Under the pieces are notes generated by a model. That model made no database searches and was not told the DNA's origin. It saw only the letters and a program-made list of their open reading frames with translations. From NCBI GenBank assembly GCA_015499985.1, contig JAAAUF010001082.1, positions 1-12,671 on the forward strand: a DNA stretch of 12,671 bases, written 5' to 3'. This DNA is from Haplosporangium gracile. Taxonomy: Eukaryota; Mortierellomycota; Mortierellomycetes; Mortierellales; Mortierellaceae. Of this stretch, positions 1 to 8,278 are shown piece by piece. The stretch's first letter is position 1, and each line of letters starts with the position of its first letter. The translations under genes were made by a program, and so were the position numbers.

Positions 1-70
1 GCCTTTGCGTGAACCCTCGGGTTTTGGGTTTGACAGAAAGGCTGGGAAACGGTCAGCAAAAAAAAAAAAA
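1..70. repeat. Direct repeat, copy A (perfect 70-bp match to copy B)
   Basis: These bases recur without a mismatch at 441-510, an offset of exactly 440 bp. The unit starts GCCTTTGCGTGAACCC, has 57 bp of unique sequence and ends in an A-run (58-70, 13 A). The two copies diverge directly after the A-run. Copy A touches the window edge, so its left limit is unknown and it may be longer. It carries no recognisable coding content. It could be a partial segmental duplication, the ends of a small terminal-repeat element, a retroposed fragment with an A-tail, or an assembly artefact; the sequence alone does not decide. Confidence 0.9.
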
Positions 71-1281
71 GATAGACAAACCTGTACTCCTTGTTCTGCT
101 TACTTTGCTTGCTTATCTAGCAAGCAAGCGAAAAGGTTAGGGCGTTCGTTTGTATATGGCAATGGGGTTTCGTTTGTTCTCATGCCAACTACAGAACTGC
201 AGTACGGAAATGGTCCTTACTTTGTTCTTTTACGGTTTTTTTTATTCCCTCCTTCTTCATCCTCTCCTTCCCTTTCTCTCTCTGTGGGTTCTGTTTGCTA
301 ACTGGTTTGTTGCAAAAATAGACCTCATTCAATTGAATCGATTACTCTATTTATTTATTTTTTTAGTTTGCTCATTCTGCTCTATCAGATTTTTTTTTAA
401 AATGCCCTCTCCTCTGTTCCCCTCCTTCCCTTCTTCCTCCGCCTTTGCGTGAACCCTCGGGTTTTGGGTTTGACAGAAAGGCTGGGAAACGGTCAGCAAA
501 AAAAAAAAAAAAGTGTGAGCATTGAGTGAGAAAGGAAAGGGGAAGGGGAGGGAGATGAATAACGCCATTCGACATGACATGATGAAGGACGGTAATGTGT
601 GCACGTAGTCTACAAACAAAAACAAACAAAAAAGCAAACAATGACAGAGAGCGAGCAAAAGCAAGGGAACGGAAGGGAAGGGAAAAGAGGAACGAGAGAA
701 GGGAGGGAGGGAAGCTGTGCCCGCTTTCTGGTTTTCTTTTTTCCTTTGGTGCGAGTAACGAGCATCGACGACGGCATTCATACAGCATCGTCAACGACAA
801 ACGTCTTCTTCTTTCGATCGTTGTTAGCGAAGGGTTTTTTTAGTTCGTTGTCAACGATCTTTTTTTTTTTTTTTAAAGGGAAGTGAGACTAATTGAATAA
901 CTAAAACTGACAAGCAATTCAATACTTACAAAGAAGTTTTGTTGCTGATCAACCCCGAGAAGTCGTATTCGTTGTTTTTATTTGTAAAGGCATTTGTCTG
1001 GGTGCGTACATGTATGCTGACAGACAGACACAGACAAGGGGAAGTTGGTCCAATCTGGTGCCAGCTGGTGCCCACGTACCCTGCCTGTTCCATTCAGAAC
1101 ATCATAGGACTCTATTTTTTTTATTTTATTTAGATCAGTGCTTTTTGCATGTCTGTTAATTGTAATTTGGGCATATTCTTCATCCTTGTTCCCTCTTCAA
1201 GGAGGGAGGATCAATTGATCACCTTCTTCCCCCACCGATGATCATTGTTTGAATGGCCATCCATCCTGGCGCTTTTAACGT
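71..1281. other. Non-coding upstream region of the transcription factor gene
   Basis: I see no gene here (apart from repeat copy B, listed separately). The open frames are low-complexity readings of homopurine or homopyrimidine DNA. Visible structure includes a hairpin at 104-132 (11-bp stem with one G.T pair, 7-nt loop), a 12-bp palindrome ATTCAATTGAAT at 327-338, a purine block at about 530-712 with repeated GGG runs, an imperfect inverted repeat at 816-831/844-859 followed by 15 T, and palindromes GATCAATTGATC (1209-1220) and ATGATCAT (1239-1246). The stretch probably holds the distal promoter of the downstream gene and perhaps the end of an upstream gene outside the window. Confidence 0.6.
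441..512. repeat. Direct repeat, copy B
   Basis: This is the second copy of the repeat at 1-70. It is identical through 510, with an A-run two bases longer (498-512, 15 A). The left flank is a CT-rich stretch (TTCTTCCTCC) and the right flank is GTGTGAGC. No target-site duplication is visible around this copy. The different A-run lengths fit either slippage after duplication or independent A-tailed insertions. Confidence 0.9.
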
Positions 1282-1294
1282 CCAATTATAAAAG
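1282..1294 (+). promoter_or_regulatory. Candidate core promoter: CCAAT next to TATAAAAG
   Basis: CCAAT (1282-1286) directly abuts a TATAAAAG match (1287-1294). This is the best TATA-like site upstream of the transcription factor gene and points in its direction. It lies about 690 bp before the start codon, so a transcript from here would have a long leader, or a leader shortened by an intron in the untranslated part. CCAAT normally sits farther from TATA, so the adjacency may be chance. Confidence 0.3.
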
Positions 1295-1429
1295 ACTTTC
1301 ATATCTTTATGAATGTATGTTTGTGTTTGTGCTTGTTTGTTTTGTTTGTTTGTTTGTGTACAAACAGAGACAGAGGTGTGTGCAATTGGTGCATCACCCC
1401 GTGTGTCTGTATAAGTGTGTCTGTCAGTG

Positions 1430-1912
1430 TCCGTTCTTGGTCTTCTTTTTCTTCTCTTTTGCGTTTTTCTTTTTTTCTTTTTTTCTTTTTATCTTTTCTC
1501 TTCCGCCGTTTGTTTGTTTCCCTCCCCCTCCCTCCCCTTCTCTCTGCCCATTTCCTTCTTTTTATTTCACACTTCTCTTTTCTCACTCTTTTTCTCTCTT
1601 CTTTCCTTTTTTCTTTTTTATCATTCCTTCTCTCTCACCATCATCCCCAACTCACACACTCACACTCACACTCACACCCACACTCACACTCTCATTCTCA
1701 CTCATCCTCATCCTCATTCTCATTCCCATTCTCTCTCTGTTCTCTTATTCTACTCCTATCCCGTGACCTATCCCGCTCTCTATTCCCTCATCGACTCTTC
1801 CTACTCCCCTATTGGCCACTTCCCCTTCCTCTCCTTCCACCTACTCCTCACACACACACACACACACTCACACACACTCTCTCTCTTCACCCCCTACACA
1901 TACACACTTGAG
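1430..1912 (+). repeat. Pyrimidine tract with CA/CT microsatellites in the leader of the transcription factor gene
   Basis: The + strand is almost entirely C and T for roughly 480 bp. It includes runs of TCTTTTT, a TCACAC-type repeat at about 1650-1700, a pure (CA)n run at 1849-1867 and (CT)n at about 1876-1886. CT-rich tracts before the start codon are common in fungal genes and often mark the transcription start zone. Open frames across it encode only Phe/Leu/Ser/His/Thr-rich low-complexity peptides and are not credible genes. Confidence 0.75.
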
Positions 1913-1979
1913 AACAAACAGCCGCCCTCCACACAACCACTCCTACCCTTGACAGCAACTGACGAGTAGTACAACAACA

Positions 1980-4900
1980 ATGTTCAACTCGCCGATGCTG
2001 TTAGACTTTAACGGGTCCAACCAAAAGAGATCCAAAATCACAAAGGCATGCGACAACTGTAGGCGGCGCAGAGTAAAGTGCGACGGAGTCCCAGACGGCT
2101 GTGGTGGATGCAAAGCTGCCAAAACGCAGTGTGTCTACACCACCTCTAACACCAAGCGTGGTCCCCCCAAGGGCTATGTTGAAGTCATTGAGGACCGTCT
2201 CGGCAAGATCGAAAACATGCTCACCTCTATCGTTCGAAAGAAAAAGGTCGTCGACTCTTCTACAACAGCACAATCATCCTCCTCTTCAGATACCAAGGCA
2301 CACCGCTCCACTTCCTCTGCTACCCCTCGTCCCGACTCTCACCTCCACAACGACAACGACGACGATAATGATAACAATAACAACGATGATGAAGAAGACG
2401 ACGATGACGACGACGATCGTGCCTCGACCTACTCTAGCGACCTCGTCCCCGTCAAGCAACAGCCCCCAGCATCGCCCGCCCTTCATCCTCTCAACCCAAC
2501 CCGCTCCTGCACGCCCACCTCCCGCACCATCCGGGCTGGCTCTGTCGTCTCACCATTGGGCCGTCACTCGCCTCTTGTCTCTCGTAACAGATCTCTTACC
2601 TCTCTTCTCCCCTTCTCCCACGAATCCCAACATCATCACAACCATGATTCACCGGCTGCGGTGACCCAGGCCGACTTGGCTGCCCTGACCAGCATGTTTG
2701 ATAATTTGGGCTCTACCTCGGTCCACACCACTGTCCCTTTCCCCTGGTTGACTCCAGAACAATCCCGCCAATATGGCCGCAACCACCTCCAGTTCTCTCT
2801 TCACAGTCTCGAGCCACCACTCCCACCACTCGCCCGCACATTCCCTCCCAACATCACTCCCGACCAGGCCCTTGACCTTCTCAACTCCTTCTTTGAACGC
2901 TTCAATACCTTCCTCCCCATCATCCACCGCGGTACTTTCATGAAGCAATGGCAGCAGCAACACTGCCGTATCTGCCTCCAGGTCGCCTCGCCCCAATCTG
3001 CTGCCGCTTCTTCTCAATCCAAGAGCGCGCAGGCCCAGGAGGCTGAAGCACATAAGCAACATACACAGAACCCAGCTGGACCACTGTCACCTCTACTCAT
3101 TAATGCCCTTCTCGCTGTTGCAGCCAAGGTGCCCTCGACCAACTCCAAGATGACAGCTGAGGATCGCCAACGGGCAGGCAGTTTGAGTCAGGGATGCTTC
3201 GATGCTGCCCGTCTGTTGCTGGATGACTTTATGGATGTGCCTCGAGTGAGCACTGTCCAGGCTTTGTGCCTGATGTCGCAGTTCCACCACCAGGGCCAGT
3301 GGAAGGCCACGCGGAGCAGCGGATACTTGTCGATGGCCATCCGTATGGCACACGAATTGGGCCTGCACCGTGATCCCGAGAGCATTGTCCAAGGCCCAGA
3401 GGCAGACGGACTCCGCTGCCTGTGGTGGTCTATGTTTATTCTTGTAAGTCTTCTGTTATCCATTAGTTTCCCCTTTTCCCCCTTTTGAGCTCTCTTTACG
3501 CCACTTTTCATATCAGACAAGTGAGCATTACACTCCGAAAAAATATTTTCCTATGTAAATTTTGAAATTGCGTTCAAATATGTCTCACAGCCATTAACAC
3601 TAACATAAAATACCAACCTTCGACCCTGTTCATCTCTCCATTTATCTCGCTCTACCGACCCTTAGGATCATCAATTTTCTGCATGGCTCGGCCTTGGCCT
3701 CATGATGCATGGCAAGGAAAGCAACGTCGAGTTACCCGTCGACACTGTCTCCTCCCACCAGGATCTCCGGGGCTTTGTCTCTATGGTCCGCCTCGTCAAG
3801 GTAAATTTCTTCAATTAATTATCGTCGGCCTTTTTTTTTCGTTCATTTTAAAGTCGTTAAAAACACATGGGTTAAGGCTTATGCAATTATCACTGAAACC
3901 TATGCTCACTCCTTCCTTTGTTCCTTTCTCCGTCATTCACTTTAGATTCTGGGTAGCGTGCTCCAGCATTCCTACTCGACCCAGTCCTTGCCTCCCCAGT
4001 TTGGCGGCCACGACTCGATGGTTTCTTACATTGAAGGTTCCTTGACCTCATGGCTCAGCAACTTGACACCCGAGATGCGCTGGCAGAACCCCAATAGCGC
4101 CAAGCGTGGCTCGCCTGCTTTAGCCATGCGCTCACCCCCCTCGATCCAGTCTACTCTTGCCGAGGCCAGACGCGCTGTTGTCCTTGTCAAAGAGGCCGGC
4201 GATATCTATCCTGCCTACCTCTACATTGTCTACAACACGACTATGATTCTCCTTCACCGCCCTTATATTGTCGGAGCCGCCGGTTCACCGGCAGCCGCAC
4301 AGTCTAACACCATCTGCACTGGATCAGGACGTGCCATTACAGACATCGCACAGGGTTTGGATATGGAGCAGTGTTCTTATGTCGTCAATCGCTTCGCACT
4401 CTATGCCCTCTTGCAGGCTGGTGTCATCCACGCCATGAACGCTGTCTACGACAAGCGCGGCTCTCAGATCGCCATGGATTACTATAGACGCACCCTCAGC
4501 GTCCTCGAGTCCTTCCTCAACTGCTCCTCCTACTCTGGTGGTGTCTCTGAGGGCATCAAGATTTTGGAGCAGTTCTTGGCGTCGACATCGAAGGCTGCAG
4601 CGGATGAGGAGAACAACCGACAGGAGATGGATGCACAGATGGGTCAGCAACAACAACATCAGGAGTTTGTCGAACCTAGTCGGAAGAAGCGCCCCATGGA
4701 GTCTTCGCTCTCCCAGGCAGCACCTCAGTCTCTTGCCCAGGCTGTTCAATACGCACCCATGACAGCCTCGCCCTTGTCGACCCTCCAGGCACCTCCTGCC
4801 ATTATCACACAGACAACTCTTTCGATGATGAACGGATCTGTCAACACCCCCTACCAGCAGTACAGCTACATTCCAGCAGCAGCAGTTCAACAGCAACCCC

Positions 4901-5586
4901 AACAGCCACAGCAACAGCAGCAGCAGCCCATGGCTATGGATTTGAGGGAGCAGCAGAAGCAGCAGCAGCTCAAGATCCAGCAGCAACACCGCCTCTATCA
5001 GCAAATGCAGTCCTTTGGCGCCAGCTCGATCCCCAAGACTTGCGAGACCAAGGCCGAGTCTTTGCTTGAGCAACAGCAGCAGCAGCAACAGCAGTTGTTG
5101 AGGCAGCAGCTTCAGCGTCAACAGCAGCGTCAGCAGTTGGACATGGAGATGAAGGAGCAGGATGCCAATGTTGCTATGCACCAGCAGCAGCAGCAGCAAC
5201 AGCCCGTGCTCAGCAGCATGGGAGCCCCTGTTATTCCCAGCCATCGCTATGCCATGCAGATCCTTCAGCAACAACAACAGCAGCAAAACCAGAACCAGCA
5301 GCAGCACAGCCAGCAGCAACAGCAAGCCCATATGCCCATGACGATGGGTGGCCAGGACCAGTTCAACATGGGAGCTGCCACGGGCACTACTGGTGGATTG
5401 TTGACGGATGGATTCGAGTATGACCCCACCAAGTTGTGGATGGACTTTTCGGACACCACTTCTGCTACCTCTGGTGCGGCCACTGCCACCGGTACCTTGA
5501 ACCCTGCACACTTGCAGCAGGGACCCTTGGGTGTCTCTGGCAAGGTCGATTCTGACAACCAGTTCGGTGGATCCCTCTGGATGTAA
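1980..5586 (+). CDS. Zn(II)2Cys6 fungal transcription factor with Q-rich C-terminus (3 exons, 1079 aa)
   Basis: Exons are 1980-3443, 3666-3800 and 3946-5586; all junctions are phase 0 and give 1079 residues. Seen: a binuclear zinc cluster CX2CX6CX6CX2CX6C (C24, C27, C34, C41, C44, C51) with basic CRRRRVKC, then linker RGPPKGYVEVIEDRLGKIEN, a likely short dimerising helix. An acidic D/N/E tract follows at 125-146. The middle homology region (Fungal_trans type) starts near 293 (ALDLLNSFFERFNTFLPIIH); removing intron 1 rejoins its signature as WWSMFIL-DHQFSAWLGLGL. It continues into exon 3 (YNTTMILLHRPYIV). Residues about 847-995 are rich in Gln runs, typical of activation or condensate-forming segments. 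Known for the family: a nuclear, sequence-specific activator or repressor binding CGG-type sites. Its target pathway cannot be read from sequence. The start has A at -3 and is followed directly by the zinc cluster. The long leader suggests post-transcriptional control. Confidence 0.93.
3444..3665 (+). other. Intron 1 of the transcription factor gene
   Basis: Donor GTAAGT at 3444 and acceptor CTTAG ending at 3665 (222 bp, phase 0). A CTAAC branch-type motif lies at 3600-3604. If retained, the frame reaches a stop at 3486-3488, giving a 502-residue protein with the zinc cluster but a truncated middle homology region. Confidence 0.9.
3801..3945 (+). other. Intron 2 of the transcription factor gene
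   Basis: Donor GTAAAT at 3801 and acceptor CACTTTAG ending at 3945 (145 bp, phase 0). Splicing joins SMVRLVK to ILGSVLQHSYS, an uninterrupted helical stretch of the middle homology region. Confidence 0.88.
4885..5330 (+). repeat. Interrupted CAG/CAA repeat coding for poly-glutamine blocks
   Basis: This in-frame stretch of exon 3 holds many runs of mixed CAG and CAA codons separated by short other sequence. The runs reach about 6-9 Gln each. The CAA interruptions reduce slippage compared with a pure CAG repeat, which suggests the Gln content itself is retained. Its complement reads as CTG/TTG and creates a long, spurious Leu-rich open frame on the other strand. Confidence 0.85.
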
Positions 5587-5760
5587 AAATCAACTTACTC
5601 TTCTTTTTTGCATTACTGTTTTATTTTTGTTTGCAGTTGTCTATCATCTTTCGTTTTATGACCCCCTCCCTTCATTCATTGCACTTTACGTTCATCTTTT
5701 CTTGTATCCCTTTTATTGTTTGTGTTATACTACCTCATTTTTACATCTATCTTCATGAGA

Positions 5761-5766
5761 AATAAA
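5761..5766 (+). terminator. Candidate poly(A) signal of the transcription factor gene
   Basis: AATAAA lies 175 bp after the stop codon, behind a T-rich 3' untranslated stretch (about 5600-5750). It is a canonical signal at a reasonable distance. Fungal signals are degenerate, so the actual cleavage site is not fixed by this. Confidence 0.45.
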
Positions 5767-7560
5767 AACTTACCTGTACATACTTTAATTTATCTTGGCA
5801 GCATTGTCCAACAAATGAAGGAAAGAGATTGAAAGAAGTAGATGAGAGGAGGAGGACAGATATAACAGATTGTGAGATGTGCCATGCGCATGTACGGTAC
5901 CTGTATTGATGACAGATCCTGTGTCTCATATTAATTTGGGGGGAAAAAATAAAAAAATGCAAATTGACGGCAGTCTTTGTTAATTTGATTTTTTTATTTT
6001 TCTTCTTTTTTTTTTCTTTCGCCGTTGTTTTGTCCAATTTCTGAGAAAGAGGTACCTCCTCTCTTGTGTGCAGCATTATGCCTAACTGTATATTTTTGAC
6101 AGGGTAAAAACATGCCATTGTTCATCTGACATGGTGGAAGGGAACAGGGATGAGGAAAAATCATAACAAAAAAAAAAACAGGGGAGAGGAGGGGAATGAA
6201 GAGTTTCGTCAATGCAGGAAGAGAGATAGAGAGAGAAAGAGTGAGGGAGGCTCATAATCCCGTTTATTCTTTCCTCTCGTTCTTTTATTACCGCGGTTTA
6301 TATCATTTACTTTTGTTCAGTACTGTTCGCATTTCCACTTTGTTAGCTTTCTCTACTCTAATAGTTTTGGCTTTGTAATTCTTGCCTTGAAGAGGGTCAA
6401 GAGCATGCTATTACTGTCATCATTTGGAGGTATGTACGTACAACAGGAGAAGGTAAATAAGAGTGTGTGGATAAGTTTGTTATATCAGGATGATGGATAA
6501 CGAAAGAATGAAGGGGAGGGAGAGAGAGAGAGAAAATGGGCAAGAGTCGAGCGGGAAAAAAAAAATGTAGCCTAAATGGAGAACGGTGAGAAATAACCAA
6601 TTTTGGGTGGTCATTCAGGTACGGAGACTGCGAAACGTTTGAATTTAGTCAATGATGCCCTTGGCCCCTTCTCCGTACCTCCTGGCTTCCCTAATCCTCT
6701 GTTACCTTGTTATCCTGTTCCCCTCTACCGCCTTGGTCCCTTCCCCTGGCCCATAGTTACTAGCAAAGAGCCAGGTGCCATATCTTTCTCATTATTCGGG
6801 TCCTTATTACTATCCCGCGCCTACCTGTAGTTTCCATCTTCCTCTGTCATCTGGTTTTTATTTTCTCTCTCGCATTCCATTAGTGATCGAGGCCACTTTC
6901 TTTTTCTGATAATTGTGTTTATGTGTGCGGTGTGTCAAGTTCAATATCTCACTCTTTATTGAGGTCGCACAAAGGCACAATTACCACGACCGATCATCAT
7001 TTTTCCCTCTTTGCTCTCTTTCTTTTTTGCTCCTTGAATGGAAGAAGCAGGGTAGCACCCGGGCGAGATTTTTATTTTTCTTCCTTCCCTTTTGGTTGGC
7101 TAGTTGTTGATTGAGATTTTGGTTGGGTTGGCACCTTTACTTTGTTTCCGTGTTTGGGCCTCTGAGAGAGAAGTAAAGCTTATGTGCGCAGGAGTACTTG
7201 GTTGGACAAAGAAAATAACATTCAAGCCCACAATAGTAGATGTACAGGCGCCATGAGAAATATGTGCGTTTTATTCCTTTTGAGAGCGGCTCTAATTTGT
7301 TGCTTGTTTGCTGTTTCATGCATTGTTCAAGTGATCGAGCATACACTAAAACCCTAGAGACAAAGAAAAATGACTTGAGAAGTCAGGCGCATTTGTTTTT
7401 GTTCGACTGCAGCGTGGAGAGATAGAGAGTGAGTGATGAAGACAAAGGTATAAACCAGTGGAATTTGTAAGTCCTCAATGTTTTTTTTCACTTTTCTTTT
7501 CCTTTGTTTTTTTTTTCAGTTTGATCGAGATCGGAAAGCAATATATATCCACTTTCACTC

Positions 7561-7628
<68 letters not shown>

Positions 7629-8278
7629 ATTATCTGCGCTGTTTTTCTTGTGTTCTTGTTTGTTAAAGTGAAGGCGTAACTATGCACCAACAATCAATCC
7701 AGTGAACACTTCATCAGCGCGCCAGCAATCTGCAATCAACAATTACTGAGATACGAACAACGAGCGGTGTATGTGTGCGCCCTTTGGCAACTCTCACTTT
7801 GCTTCCATTCCAGGGACAATTTTCCTTCTTTTCCTCTCTTTTCTTTCAATTGCCCACACGATCCGGTGTTAATTAATATACCTCTTTTCCAAACCATTCG
7901 CCGTTTTCCTTGATCTCCTATCCTTCCTCTTTTTATTTTCATTCTTTGCCTTGCTTTGTTAATCTTCATTTCATTCTTTTTTCATTTCTTCACTTCATTT
8001 CTCTCTCCTTCCTTCTTTCTTTTTTCTCCTTTTCTCCTTTCCTCCGTGGAGTGCCACTCCATATCCTCCCACCTTTCACCCCTACCTCTAATCCTCCTAA
8101 TCCTACCCTTACTCCTACTCCTCTTCATCATCATTTGACCAGGAACATCCTTCCATCCACTCGTACCTTATAGCGCCTTCAATTAACGATCCAATTTTTA
8201 CTAATTTCCAAACGTCTCCTTATCAATTTACCCTGCCTCCCCCTCCTTTTTTTCTTGAAGTCGACTCAACAACTAACA
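5767..8278. other. 2.5-kb non-coding interval upstream of the membrane protein gene
   Basis: I find no credible protein gene, tRNA or rRNA here on either strand. Open frames are under 125 codons, low in complexity and lack recognisable motifs. Composition changes along it: A/T-rich with purine blocks at about 6180-6570, more mixed sequence at about 6600-7460, then CT-rich from 7490 to 8270, the likely leader of the next gene. Minor signals are a palindrome TGTACGTACA (6433-6442), a TATATAT run at about 7540-7548 just before the (CT)n repeat, and CCAAT at 8191-8195, 88 bp before the start codon. A non-coding transcript or a small spliced gene cannot be excluded. Confidence 0.5.
7557..7628. repeat. 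(CT)n microsatellite, about 70 bp
   Basis: An almost pure CT dinucleotide run, broken once near its start (CTATCT) and once near its end (CTTTCT). It is a homopurine-homopyrimidine mirror repeat, a class able to form triplex DNA under supercoiling, and a GAGA-type tract on the opposite strand. It sits about 650 bp before the start codon of the next gene, right after a TATATAT run, so it may mark a promoter. Its length is likely variable between strains. Confidence 0.95.

Noticed and set aside
347..800. Minus-strand open frames of 142-144 codons
   Set aside because: They are low-complexity readings of the purine-rich block, rich in Phe/Leu/Ser; two frames are equally open and neither has a recognisable motif.
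1245..1969. Several overlapping + strand open frames up to 200 codons before the transcription factor
   Set aside because: They translate a CT/CA-rich tract into Phe/Leu/Ser/Pro/His/Thr runs in all three frames, the mark of low-complexity DNA without stop codons rather than protein genes.
3581..3590. Alternative acceptor CTCACAG for intron 1 of the transcription factor
   Set aside because: Using it puts a stop (TAA) in frame within six codons, whereas the acceptor at 3665 restores the FIL-DHQFSAWLG signature.
4324..5511. 395-codon open frame on the minus strand, Leu-rich
   Set aside because: It is the complement of the CAG/CAA Gln repeat (CTG/TTG read as Leu) and lies entirely inside exon 3 of the transcription factor. 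It has no start-to-stop architecture or motif of its own.
6603..6830. 75-codon + strand open frame in the large gap
   Set aside because: It is short and Pro/Leu-rich, with no motif, no splice-linked partner exon and no distinctive start context.
7395..7412. GTTCGACTGC, reminiscent of a tRNA B box
   Set aside because: There is no matching A box, acceptor stem or anticodon arm around it.
7433..7439. GTGATGA, matching a box C/D snoRNA C box
   Set aside because: No D box with flanking terminal stem occurs at a suitable distance downstream.
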